Position numbers and translations under genes: made by a program. Positions 51,962 through 60,546 of a stretch of 64,000 nt of DNA are shown here, one piece after another. The notes beneath the pieces were generated by a model. It saw nothing but the letters and a program-made list of their open reading frames with translations, had not been told where the DNA came from and did no database searches. Origin of the DNA: a bacterium (GTDB lineage Bacteria; JAMCPX01); assembly GCA_021787665.1 (NCBI GenBank), contig JAJYLN010000012.1, positions 1-64,000 of the forward strand, read 5' to 3'. The stretch's first letter is position 1; each line of letters starts with the position of its first letter.

Positions 51962-52558
51962 TCATTTTTTGGCTCCGGGTAACGGGGTTGTCTCCACGAA
52001 CCTGAATATCTTCGTCATGAACGACGCGTCGAGCATAGCCTTGCCCGTAGAAGTTTGCTGCAGGACCGTGAGACTAATGTCCGCCACGTTGACGATCCTC
52101 TGGAGTTCCGCAAGCTTAAAGAGAAACATGGCGATATCGGTATACGTGCCGGTCACGTGCAGTTGGACCGGTATTTCGGCGTAGAAGCCCTTCACAACCT
52201 CGGGCATCGGCTGCACCTGTATCACGTTGAGTTCCGATGTCTTTGACAGGGTGTTCAGGGTGACCAGGTACTTGTCCACGTCGGAGCTATTCGGCAGCTT
52301 GGTCAGGGCCTCGCTCAACTGCTCCGAAAGTTTGTTGAGCTCGTCCTGAAATTCCTGCTTGTGATCAGCTATTGCCTGGGTCTCCAGGACCTTTGCTTGG
52401 AGCGATCTCTCCTGCGACTGGAGTGCGGCGAGGGTATTCCTCTCAGACAGGTAGCCGGGCCAGACATACAGGTCCAGCAGCAGTATCAGTACCAGCACGA
52501 CTCCCAGTATCAGCAGCTTCTGCTGCATGTTCAGCTTCGATAAGGCGCTCATATCCAT
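51962..52558 (-). CDS. pilO: Type IV pilus inner-membrane protein PilO
   Basis: 198 residues. A short cytoplasmic start, a transmembrane helix (about 15-35), a coiled coil (about 40-95) and a ferredoxin-like periplasmic domain ending near residue 185 match PilO. ATG at 52558 follows AAAGGAGGA. It pairs with PilN in the alignment complex. Confidence 0.93.
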   Translation of the reverse strand: MDMSALSKLNMQQKLLILGVVLVLILLLDLYVWPGYLSERNTLAALQSQERSLQAKVLETQAIADHKQEFQDELNKLSEQLSEALTKLPNSSDVDKYLVTLNTLSKTSELNVIQVQPMPEVVKGFYAEIPVQLHVTGTYTDIAMFLFKLAELQRIVNVADISLTVLQQTSTGKAMLDASFMTKIFRFVETTPLPGAKK

Positions 52559-52586
52559 GATAATTCCTCCTTTATTCCTTTCGTCC

Positions 52587-53183
52587 CTACTGTCCGTGAC
52601 CAGTCCCCGGGACGGCATGGAACTTGCAAGTCAGCGAGAACTTATACAGCAGCAGGTCGTTCGACTTTACCTGCTGCGTATTGGCAAGGCTGACGTTCCC
52701 GAAATACGGATCGTGGGAAAGGTTGTCCATAAACTCGGCCAGAGTGCTGTTATCAAGCGCCACACCGCTCATGCCGAGCATGTCGCCGTGCTGCTGCAGC
52801 GATGTAAGCCACAGCTTTTTCGACAGGATGCTCGTTTGGTCTATGGGGATGCATTTCGACAGCTCGTCCATGAGGTGGACCTCTGCTGTCCTGTTTTTCT
52901 CGAGCGTGGATATGATGTTGAGCTTGGCCTTGATTTGGTCCTTCATCTTCTTGAAGTCATTGATATCACTCACCTCTTTATTGAGTTGGACCAGCCTCTG
53001 GTTGAGACGCGAGATGCCCGCATGTGCCGAGGAGATCGATCGCCCCATGGTGTACTCCATGAAGAACAGAATAGCGACGACGACCACCACCAGGGCCCCG
53101 CCCATGGCGAGCTGCTGGTATATCGCGACTTCCTTTGCGGTTGTACCTTTCTTTGCCTGTTTGAGTAGATTGATTGTTATCAT
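52587..53183 (-). CDS. pilN: Type IV pilus inner-membrane protein PilN
   Basis: 198 residues. The N-terminal INLL motif, which fits into the PilM groove, is at residues 4-7. A transmembrane helix (about 28-48), a coiled coil and a small periplasmic domain follow. It starts 2 bases after the pilM stop. Confidence 0.93.
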   Translation of the reverse strand: MITINLLKQAKKGTTAKEVAIYQQLAMGGALVVVVVAILFFMEYTMGRSISSAHAGISRLNQRLVQLNKEVSDINDFKKMKDQIKAKLNIISTLEKNRTAEVHLMDELSKCIPIDQTSILSKKLWLTSLQQHGDMLGMSGVALDNSTLAEFMDNLSHDPYFGNVSLANTQQVKSNDLLLYKFSLTCKFHAVPGTGHGQ

Positions 53184-53185
53184 AG

Positions 53186-54241
53186 TCAGTTACCGGTCCT
53201 TCTTATTGCCAGGCCAACGGCGATGGATACGATGGGCGCTATATCATTTATATAGTTGATGTCGAACACCTTGGTGTTGACCGCCACGTTCTTAAACGGA
53301 TTAATGAGCTCCACAGGCAGGCCCGTCTTCTGGGTTATAGAGTCTGTAAAGCCAGGGGTCTTGGCAGTCCCCCCGCTCAGCATAATCTTCGCTATCTTCT
53401 CCCCGCCGGTCGACAGGTAGAAGTCTATGGACCTCTGGACGTCCGCGGAGATGGCCTCGGACGCTGACTTGATGATCTCCATGACGTCCGGGGTAACCGG
53501 GGCCCCGTCGCTCCCCACCTTCCGCTTTTCCGCTTCCTCCCTGGATATGTTCAGGCCCTTCTGAATTTCCTCGGTGATTTGGTTGCCCCCTGACTGGGTG
53601 AGGTCCCTCGCAAAAATGGGTATCCCCTTGCTTACGACGTTGAAGTTGGTTATGCTCGCCCCGACGTTCACCACGGCCACCGTATCGTTGATGTACTCGG
53701 GATAGTTAATCTCGAACATGTTCTGAAGGGCGAAGACGCCGATGTCGATTATGGTCGTGTGGAGCCCGGCATCGCCGATGGCGGTGATATAGTTGTTGAT
53801 GAGCTCCTTCTTTGCCGCGACCAGAAACACCCCCATCTGACCTTCTGCGGTCGACCTCTCGAGCACCTGGAAGTCGAGGTTCACCTCATTGATGTTGAAC
53901 GGGATATACTGCTCCGCCTCCCACTGTATCGATTCCGCCAGCGCCTCATCCGTGGTGATGGGCATGTTTATCTTCTTCATGATCACGGAGTGTCCGGACA
54001 CGGCGGTTGTGACGCCCTTCGTTTTCAGCTTCAGGTTAGCGAGGATGCCTTTGATGGCGTCCGTGACGGCTGATGGGTTGATGATGTCACCGTCGACTAT
54101 CGTGTCTGGCTGAAGATCCGCTGTACCGAGGTTGATCAACTGGTAGCCTTTTTTCCCGACAGCTTTCAGTTCGATCAGCTTTACGCTGCTCGTGCCGATG
54201 TCCAGCCCTATGAGTTGTTTACCACCACCAAAAAAAGCCAT
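53186..54241 (-). CDS. pilM: Type IV pilus cytoplasmic ATPase-like protein PilM
   Basis: 351-residue FtsA/actin-like protein. LIGLDIGTSSVKLIEL is phosphate-1, VNVGASITNF phosphate-2 and LSGGTAKTPGF the adenosine motif. It binds ATP and the PilN INLL motif at the cytoplasmic membrane. ATG at 54241 follows AGAAGGAGG. First of the pilMNOPQ set, 17 bases after the small HTH gene. Confidence 0.95.
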   Translation of the reverse strand: MAFFGGGKQLIGLDIGTSSVKLIELKAVGKKGYQLINLGTADLQPDTIVDGDIINPSAVTDAIKGILANLKLKTKGVTTAVSGHSVIMKKINMPITTDEALAESIQWEAEQYIPFNINEVNLDFQVLERSTAEGQMGVFLVAAKKELINNYITAIGDAGLHTTIIDIGVFALQNMFEINYPEYINDTVAVVNVGASITNFNVVSKGIPIFARDLTQSGGNQITEEIQKGLNISREEAEKRKVGSDGAPVTPDVMEIIKSASEAISADVQRSIDFYLSTGGEKIAKIMLSGGTAKTPGFTDSITQKTGLPVELINPFKNVAVNTKVFDINYINDIAPIVSIAVGLAIRRTGN

Positions 54242-54258
54242 AAAACCTCCTTCTCCTC

Positions 54259-54459
54259 TCAATCAGGAAACACCTTGTCCTTGTCGGTGATCTTGAACCC
54301 CAGTGCCTGGATGATCTTCCTCTTGGTGTCCACCCTGCATTCCTTGCCCTGCTCTATCCTTGTTATGGTGAGGACAGATATGTTCGCCTTCCTTGCCAGC
54401 TCTGCCTTACTCATCAGCGCTTTGCTCCGCACTTGTTTCAGATTGTTATGCTTCCCCAT
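54259..54459 (-). CDS. Small XRE-family helix-turn-helix regulator
   Basis: 66 residues forming one Cro/C1-type HTH (SKAELARKANISVLTITRIEQGK) with a short C-terminal extension. There is no other domain. It is 17 bases upstream of pilM and shares the direction, so it may regulate or be co-transcribed with the pilus assembly genes. The ATG at 54459 follows GAGG. Confidence 0.82.
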   Translation of the reverse strand: MGKHNNLKQVRSKALMSKAELARKANISVLTITRIEQGKECRVDTKRKIIQALGFKITDKDKVFPD

Positions 54460-54482
54460 ATAGTATACCTCACTTGCTATCA

Positions 54483-54511
54483 TGGATACATGAACGGAAA
54501 CATAATGTCAA
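54483..54511 (-). promoter_or_regulatory. Predicted promoter of the HTH-pilMNOPQ operon
   Basis: On the minus strand TTGACA (54506-54511) and TATCCA (54483-54488) are 17 bases apart. The -10 box is weak. A very AT-rich stretch (54538-54563) lies upstream. It is the only plausible sigma-70 site between the Ig-lipoprotein gene and the HTH gene. Confidence 0.45.
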
Positions 54512-54557
54512 GTATTCTATAACTACAGTACATTCATTGATATATAATTATATATAA

Positions 54558-55460
54558 TTATTGTTTCCCTCTCTGGAGGTTGAGCGTGAATTTCTGGGAC
54601 GCAGTGCCTCCGTATCCGTCGTCCACGACCACCGTGACGGTAGTCTGTACGGGCGGTTTCACATCCTTCGTGTCCCACGTGATCAGGCCATCTTTGCTCA
54701 CGATCATGCCACGGGGCGCGGACTCGAGCCTGTACGTCAGCGGGTCGTGGTCGCTGTCGGTCGCAGATACCTGGTATGCGTACGTTTCTCCCGTGAAGGT
54801 GGCCGGAGGGCTCGATACGATGACCGGGGGCGTGTTCCGTATGGCGATGTAGCCGCTCGATATGGCCGTCCCGTTTAGCCCGCCGGCCGAGGGCGTTACG
54901 ACGACGCGCACCACGTCACCATGCCGATACGCGCCGCAACTGAAGCTATCACCGGTCTGGTCCTCCACCTCAGTGTTGTTGACGTACCACCGGTACGAGA
55001 AGCTGACTGGTGCTCCGCTGGCGTCAGCTGCCTGTACGGAGACATGCATCGTCGTCGCGATGGTGGGGTATAGCGGCTCGAGGTCTACCGAGGTTATAAC
55101 CGGCAGGGCGACCGTTACGGTCACCGGAGGTGAGGTTAATGCAACCTCCCTGCCGCTGCTGTCTTTGCCAGCAACCACGGCGGTAATGGTGTCACCCTTC
55201 CCGAAGCTGGCGCGGAGTTCGTTCGAGACCTGCCCCTGTTGGCCGTTGATATACCAGGTGATGTCCTTCGCACTTATACCCTCGGGTATCTGAACCGTAA
55301 GGGTATCGCCCGGCACCGGGTTGCCCGGCCGTATCGCCACGAACTGATTGCGCGGATGCACCGGCACCGTGCTGCCGGAAAACACGGTCCTGACCGGGGG
55401 CCCCTTCTGGCAGCCTACCGTGAGCGCCAGCATGCCAAAAAACAAAGCAAGCCATTTCAT
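54558..55460 (-). CDS. Lipoprotein with Ig-like/cadherin-like domains
   Basis: 300 residues. Signal peptide with lipobox LTVGC (Cys17). At least two beta domains follow: Ig-like strands around 110-200, and a C-terminal cadherin-like He_PIG domain (about 210-300) with YQVSATDSDHDPLTYRLES and GLITWDTKD. Such domains occur in surface adhesins. It is 12 bases after the sigma-54 regulator and ends 98 bases before the HTH gene of the pil operon. Confidence 0.8.
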   Translation of the reverse strand: MKWLALFFGMLALTVGCQKGPPVRTVFSGSTVPVHPRNQFVAIRPGNPVPGDTLTVQIPEGISAKDITWYINGQQGQVSNELRASFGKGDTITAVVAGKDSSGREVALTSPPVTVTVALPVITSVDLEPLYPTIATTMHVSVQAADASGAPVSFSYRWYVNNTEVEDQTGDSFSCGAYRHGDVVRVVVTPSAGGLNGTAISSGYIAIRNTPPVIVSSPPATFTGETYAYQVSATDSDHDPLTYRLESAPRGMIVSKDGLITWDTKDVKPPVQTTVTVVVDDGYGGTASQKFTLNLQRGKQ

Positions 55461-55472
55461 ACTGTCCTCCTT

Positions 55473-56855
55473 CTATGGTTCGATGCCATACTCTTTCAAT
55501 TTATACATCAGGGCTCTGAGGCTTATTTCGAGGAACTGAGCCGCGCGCGTCTTATTGCCGCCTGTTTCCTTCAGTGCCCTCTTGATCAGATCGACCTCCA
55601 GACTGGCCTGAGCCCGCCGTATCGAGAGGTCCTCCGCGGCCGGGGGACGGGCTCCTTTCTCTGCCCTGATGGAGTCCGGTATGTTCTCTGCGGTTATGCT
55701 CTCTCCCTCGCTCATAATGCACGACCTCTCGATGACGTTCTCGAGTTCCCTGACATTACCGTACCACGGATAGGCCATGAACAGATCTATGACCTGATCG
55801 TCGAATCCCCGGATCCGCTTCCCCAGGACCTCGGCGTTCTTTTTCAGAAAGTGTGCCGCGAGAAGCGGTATATCTTCCCTGCGCTCCCTGAGAGGGGGCA
55901 TCTGTATAGTGAACACGTTCAGCCGGTAGAACAGGTCGTCCCTGAATGTTCCTTTCTTCACTTCTTCCGGAAGCGACTTCGACGTGGCCGCGATCAGCCG
56001 TAGGTCCACAGCCGTGGACTTGGTGTCACCGATGCGGGATATTATGGACTCCTCGATGGCCCGCAGCAGCTTCACCTGAAGATTGAACGGCATGTCCCCG
56101 ATCTCGTCGAGGAACAAGGTACCGGTGTCCGCGGTCTCGAACAGACCCTGCTTTGCCGCGTACGCCCCGGTGAATGCCCCTTTCACATAGCCGAACAGCT
56201 CGCTCTCGAGCAGGCTCCCCGGGATCGCTCCGCAGTTGATCGAGACGAACGGCTTGTCCTTCCGGTCACTGTTGTAATGTATCGCTTTGGCAACGAGGTC
56301 CTTGCCGGTCCCGCTCTCCCCGGTGATGAGCACGGTGGTCTTGTAGCTGGCCACCCGCTTTATCTCGTTCAGCACGCCGAGGACCTTCTCACTCTTGCCC
56401 ACTATCGAACTGAAATCGTAGTCACGCGCCACGGCCTTTCTGAGGACGAGGTTCTCCCGGTACAGCCGCAGGCGCTCTTCGGCCTTCTTAACGGTCAGGA
56501 CGAGATCGTCCGGCCTGAAGGGCTTCGTGATGTAGTCGTACGCCCCGGCCTTGATGGCGTCAATTGCGCTATCGAGGTTCCCGTAGGCCGACATCATGAT
56601 GACGGTGGTCTCCATCCTGTTGTGCTGCAGCGCCCTGAGGAGTTCCATGCCATCCATCCCCGGCATCCTGATGTCGCAGATCACAAAGTCGTACGGCTGT
56701 CGCTTCAACTCGAGGAAGGCGTCCTCACCATTCTGGGCGACAGCCACGGCATAGCTGTTCGTCTTGAGAATATTGGACACCGCGAACCGTATGTTCTCCT
56801 CGTCGTCAACGATGAGTATTTTTGTCTGTTCAACCACTGGCGTACAGTATATCAT
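55473..56855 (-). CDS. Sigma-54-dependent response regulator (NtrC family)
   Basis: 460 residues. Receiver with phospho-acceptor Asp61 (VICDIRMPG), AAA+ domain with GESGTGKD and canonical GAFTGA, and a C-terminal Fis-type HTH ([18 protein letters not shown]). Its kinase is not adjacent. Unlike PilR in this window it has the standard sigma-54 loop. It is followed by the Ig-like lipoprotein gene, which it might control. The true start may be a few codons inside (GTG at residue 7). Confidence 0.92.
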   Translation of the reverse strand: MIYCTPVVEQTKILIVDDEENIRFAVSNILKTNSYAVAVAQNGEDAFLELKRQPYDFVICDIRMPGMDGMELLRALQHNRMETTVIMMSAYGNLDSAIDAIKAGAYDYITKPFRPDDLVLTVKKAEERLRLYRENLVLRKAVARDYDFSSIVGKSEKVLGVLNEIKRVASYKTTVLITGESGTGKDLVAKAIHYNSDRKDKPFVSINCGAIPGSLLESELFGYVKGAFTGAYAAKQGLFETADTGTLFLDEIGDMPFNLQVKLLRAIEESIISRIGDTKSTAVDLRLIAATSKSLPEEVKKGTFRDDLFYRLNVFTIQMPPLRERREDIPLLAAHFLKKNAEVLGKRIRGFDDQVIDLFMAYPWYGNVRELENVIERSCIMSEGESITAENIPDSIRAEKGARPPAAEDLSIRRAQASLEVDLIKRALKETGGNKTRAAQFLEISLRALMYKLKEYGIEP

Positions 56856-56902
56856 GCAACGCGGAGCGATCTCAAGTAGTCGGAGAAACTGTGTTGTCCG
56901 GT

Positions 56903-57697
56903 CTATCCACGCCGGATCGCAGACTTGATGGCATGGGCCAGAGTGTGCAGGCTGTTCGATGCGTCCGGATGGTCCTCCACGAGCTTTACAAATGCACTGC
57001 CCAGAACGATGCCGTCAGCAACAACGGCTGCACGTCCTGCCTGCTCTGGTGTTGAGATACCGAAACCGACCGCGACCGGAACACGCGTGCGCTCCCTGAC
57101 CCACGCTATGTCACCGAACACTGCACTGTTGATCTCTTTTGATGAGCCGGTCACACCGGTCAGCGAGATGTAGTACAGGAAACCCTGCGTGTTTCGCGCG
57201 AGCTGGAGGAGTCGCCTCCTGCCGGACGTGGGCGCGGCAAGCATAATGACGTGGATGTCGGCGATATCCGCGTGGTCACGCAGGAGCCCGCTCTCCTCCA
57301 GGGGCACGTCCGGCAGTATCACGCCGCTGACGCCGCTCGATGCCGCGTCCCTGAAAAAGTTCCCGGCGCCGTACTTTATGACCGGGTTCACGTACCCCAT
57401 CAGGATCACCGGGACAGCGGAGGCCTTCCTGAATGTCCGGACCGCCTCGAATATCCGCCGTATGTTCGTCCCGGAGCCGAGGGCGCGCTGGGCCGCCCGC
57501 TGGATCACCGGACCGTCGGCAATGGGGTCCGAAAACGGCATACCGAGCTCTATGATGTCGGCCCCACCCTCGGCGAGTGCCTTCGCGTAAGCCACTGTCT
57601 TCTGGATCGAGGGGTCCCCGGCCATGATATACGCGATGAGCGCCTTCTCGCCCCTATCCGCCAGTGCCGCAAACGTCGAGTCAATGGGATTCGTCAT
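56903..57697 (-). CDS. trpA: Tryptophan synthase alpha chain
   Basis: 264 residues, TIM barrel. [14 protein letters not shown] contains catalytic Glu and Asp, and GFGIST is at the phosphate site; [10 protein letters not shown] is intact. It cleaves indole-glycerol phosphate and passes indole to TrpB. ATG at 57697 overlaps trpB by 17 bases behind GCGGGGG. No other trp gene is in the window. Confidence 0.95.
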   Translation of the reverse strand: MTNPIDSTFAALADRGEKALIAYIMAGDPSIQKTVAYAKALAEGGADIIELGMPFSDPIADGPVIQRAAQRALGSGTNIRRIFEAVRTFRKASAVPVILMGYVNPVIKYGAGNFFRDAASSGVSGVILPDVPLEESGLLRDHADIADIHVIMLAAPTSGRRRLLQLARNTQGFLYYISLTGVTGSSKEINSAVFGDIAWVRERTRVPVAVGFGISTPEQAGRAAVVADGIVLGSAFVKLVEDHPDASNSLHTLAHAIKSAIRRG

Positions 57698-58916
57698 GCC
57701 CCCGCTCATTCTCGAAGGCCATGTGTTCCCGTATGATATCCATGTCCTTGTCGCCCCTGCCGGAAATGTTTATGATGACGACGGAGCCCTTCCGGAGCCC
57801 CGGAACATACCGGAGGGCGAACGCAACTGCGTGCGCGCTCTCGAGTGCCGGGATGATGCCTTCGGTCTTCGAGAGGTAAGCGGTTGCGGACAGGGCGTCG
57901 TCGTCCTTCACCGTGTACACCTTAAGCCTTCCGGTATCTTTGAGGTGGCTCAGCTCCGGGCCGACGCCCGGGTAGTCGAGCCCGGCCGAGATGGAATGGG
58001 GAATAACGATCTGGCCGTCCGTGTCCATGAGGACCCTGGTCATGGCGCCGTGGAGTACGCCCTTATCGCCCGCCGTCAGGGATGCGCCGTGCTTCCCGGA
58101 CTCGATACCGAGGCCACCGGCCTCGACGCCGATCAGGGCAATATCGTCGTGCCGCAGGAACGGGGTGAAGAGCCCCATCGAATTGCTGCCGCCCCCGATA
58201 CATGCGATCAGGACGTCCGGGAGCCTGTGCTCGAGCCCCCGTATCTGCCTCATCGCTTCCCTGCCGATAACCGACTGGAAGTCCCTGACGATCATCGGGT
58301 AAGGGTGCGGTCCGGCAACGGAGCCTATGACGTAGTGTGTCGTCGCTACGTTGGTGACCCAGTCGCGGATCGCCTCGTTCATGGCGTCCTTCAAGGTCAT
58401 CGAGCCGGATGACACGGATATGACCCGTGCGCCGAGCAGGCGCATCCTGTCCACGTTCAATGCCTGCCTTTTCACGTCCAGGTCACCCATATAGACTTCG
58501 CAGGGGAGCCCGAACAGTGCCGCCGCGGTCGCCGTAGCTACGCCGTGCTGTCCTGCTCCGGTCTCCGCGATGATCCGCCGCTTGCCGAGCTTCTGTGCGA
58601 GCAGGACCTGCGCGATGGTATTGTTTATCTTGTGCGCGCCGGTATGGGCGAGGTCCTCGCGCTTCAAATACACCCGTGCGCCGCCCAGGTCTGCGGTCAT
58701 GCTCGCCGCGAAATACAGGGGCGTTGGCCTGCCCACGTAATGCCTGAGGTAATATCCGATCTCCTCCCGGAACGATGCCTGGCGAACGGTACGCCTGTAC
58801 CCCTGCTCGAGCTCCCGCAGCGCGCGCATCAGGGTCTCCGGCACGAACCTCCCCCCGTATCCTCCGTAATACCCAGCCACGTCCGGCATGCTGTTCTTCC
58901 TGTCCGGCTTTTTCAT
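57681..58916 (-). CDS. trpB: Tryptophan synthase beta chain
   Basis: 411-residue PLP enzyme. The PLP lysine is in [21 protein letters not shown] and [10 protein letters not shown] follow. It is the TrpB1 type with the [10 protein letters not shown] start. It joins indole and serine. It starts 24 bases after mqnD on the same strand. Confidence 0.96.
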   Translation of the reverse strand: MKKPDRKNSMPDVAGYYGGYGGRFVPETLMRALRELEQGYRRTVRQASFREEIGYYLRHYVGRPTPLYFAASMTADLGGARVYLKREDLAHTGAHKINNTIAQVLLAQKLGKRRIIAETGAGQHGVATATAAALFGLPCEVYMGDLDVKRQALNVDRMRLLGARVISVSSGSMTLKDAMNEAIRDWVTNVATTHYVIGSVAGPHPYPMIVRDFQSVIGREAMRQIRGLEHRLPDVLIACIGGGSNSMGLFTPFLRHDDIALIGVEAGGLGIESGKHGASLTAGDKGVLHGAMTRVLMDTDGQIVIPHSISAGLDYPGVGPELSHLKDTGRLKVYTVKDDDALSATAYLSKTEGIIPALESAHAVAFALRYVPGLRKGSVVIINISGRGDKDMDIIREHMAFENERGHDESH

Positions 58917-58940
58917 ACCGTGCGTGTACCTATCTGAACC

Positions 58941-59783
58941 TCATGCAACAAATTCGACTGTCACGTCCGGGATAAGGCCGAGGTGAACGGCCTGCCCGAT
59001 GAATTCCTGGACTGCATCCCTGCCTTCCCTGCCCGGCTCAAGGGTATAGTCGTTGACGTACATGAGGGCGAACCGCTTTACCCTCTCCATATCCAGCCCC
59101 CGCGAATATCCGGACGCATAAGCCATCGCCTCAGCCTCGTGCGAGAACCCATACGCGATGCTGTCCTTAATAGACTGGTTGATCGTGCGCTTGAGCTCCT
59201 TGCCGAGCGAACGCCTGACGAGGTTTATGCCGAGCGGCAAGGGCAGACCCGTTTTCTTCAGCCACCATGCGCCCAAGTCCACCAGTACGCTCAGCCCCTC
59301 GTCCGCGTACGTGATCTGGCCCTCGTGGATGATGAGCCCGGCATCCACCTCGCCGGCCTTCACCGCGGGCATTATCCTGTCGAACGGCATCGTCCTGGGG
59401 TGGAACGCTCCGATGCACATTTTCAGAGCGAGAAATGCGGAGGTATACTCCCCCGGTATCGCGATGACAGCGTCCTTCAGCTCGCGCCTCTCCCGGCTGA
59501 CGACGATGGGCCCGTATCCCTTGCCCATGCTGGCGCCACACGAAAGTATCTGGTACGTGCCGGCGATGTACGGATAGGCGTGCAGGGACGCCGCGGTGAC
59601 GTCCAACAGGGGTACTTTGTACGGTGGGCTCTGCATGGCCCGCCTGTTGAGCGTCTCTATATCGGTCAGCACATGCTCGAACCGCACGCCGGCGACGTGC
59701 ACCCGGTCGTGCGTCAGCGCGTAGAACATGAACGCATCGTCCGCGTCCGGGCTGTGCCCTATCGTCAGAACCTTGTCACTCAT
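58941..59783 (-). CDS. mqnD: 1,4-dihydroxy-6-naphthoate synthase
   Basis: 280 residues with a periplasmic-binding-protein fold. GHSPDADDAFMFYAL, KVPLLDVTAASLHAYP and AGLIIHEGQITY match MqnD, which converts cyclic dehypoxanthinyl futalosine to 1,4-dihydroxy-6-naphthoate. It indicates the futalosine route to menaquinone. ATG at 59783 follows GGTGGG; an ATG 11 codons upstream is less likely. Upstream of trpBA. Confidence 0.93.
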   Translation of the reverse strand: MSDKVLTIGHSPDADDAFMFYALTHDRVHVAGVRFEHVLTDIETLNRRAMQSPPYKVPLLDVTAASLHAYPYIAGTYQILSCGASMGKGYGPIVVSRERRELKDAVIAIPGEYTSAFLALKMCIGAFHPRTMPFDRIMPAVKAGEVDAGLIIHEGQITYADEGLSVLVDLGAWWLKKTGLPLPLGINLVRRSLGKELKRTINQSIKDSIAYGFSHEAEAMAYASGYSRGLDMERVKRFALMYVNDYTLEPGREGRDAVQEFIGQAVHLGLIPDVTVEFVA

Positions 59784-59881
59784 GGCATCCCACCTCCGGG
59801 GAATAGAACCGAGCACCTGTAGTCATAGGGTGTACTGTTTACTACATTATGGGCCTTTAGACAAGAGGCCGCGGACCGGGT

Positions 59882-60040
59882 GTGCTTGATCATTATATTC
59901 TCGATTTCTTTGCTGTAAAAGCAAGACTCGTCTTTGAACTGGATGGTGGTCAACATTATACGGATGAAGGAAGAGACAATGATAAGAAAGCCCTCGGGTT
60001 AATCCTCTCCCCAAAGGCGAGGAGACAGGAGGAAGAATGA
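59882..60040 (+). pseudogene. Remnant of a DUF559/Vsr-like endonuclease gene
   Basis: A 52-codon stretch reads ILDFFAVKARLVFELDGGQHY, the strand-turn-strand of DUF559 (PD-(D/E)xK-like) proteins with the Glu-x-Asp-Gly-Gly-x-His core, then continues into unrelated sequence and a stop. Upstream is a stop at 59858. Only about a third of the domain is left, so it is a relic. The remaining sequence to 60191 shows nothing recognisable. Confidence 0.5.
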
Positions 60041-60191
60041 GCTTCACTAACTGACCCCGCACCTTTTTCGAAGAAACCGCACTAATTGGGAAACTCAGGG
60101 GGCCGGCCGGTGCATCGCGTGCGATAATCCTTGTGTGCGCCACGGCGAGTGGGTATAGAGGGATCGATCTACGGAAAGGACTGGAGGAGAG

Positions 60192-60545
60192 ATGAAGGTA
60201 CTGACGATAATAAACGATCCGCCGTACGGGTCCGAGAAGGCCTACAACGCGCTGCGGCTCGCCATGGCCATCCAGAAGGGTTTCAAGGACGCGAAGGTCA
60301 CCGTGTTCCTCATGGGCGACGCGGTCGTCTGTGCGATGCCGGAGCAGTCGACCCCGGACGGGTTCTACAACATAGAGCGCATGCTCAAGTCCATCATGAA
60401 GAACGGTGGCACGGTAAAGACCTGCATGTCCTGCCTGAGCGTCAGGGGCATGCTCGAGACCATGCTCATGGACGGCGTGGAGCTCGGCACGATCGATCAG
60501 CTCGCCGAGCTCACGATCCAGACGGACAGGCTCGTCAGCTTCTGA
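60192..60545 (+). CDS. DsrE/DsrF-like family protein
   Basis: 117 residues with the Rossmann-like DsrE fold: KVLTIINDPPYG start, AKVTVFLMGDAVVCA, and a Cys pair in KTCMSCL near residue 77-80. The second Cys is in the position used in sulfur-carrier relatives such as TusD/DsrE, so sulfur transfer is possible. The closest group looks like the stand-alone YchN-type proteins. ATG follows GGAGGAG. It ends 1 base from the GH31 gene's end (convergent). Confidence 0.85.
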   Translation: MKVLTIINDPPYGSEKAYNALRLAMAIQKGFKDAKVTVFLMGDAVVCAMPEQSTPDGFYNIERMLKSIMKNGGTVKTCMSCLSVRGMLETMLMDGVELGTIDQLAELTIQTDRLVSF

Positions 60546-60546
60546 G

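Noticed and set aside
54538-54563. AT-rich TATATAATTATATATAATTA stretch as a replication or partition site
   Set aside because: No iterons or DnaA boxes next to it; more likely an upstream promoter element.
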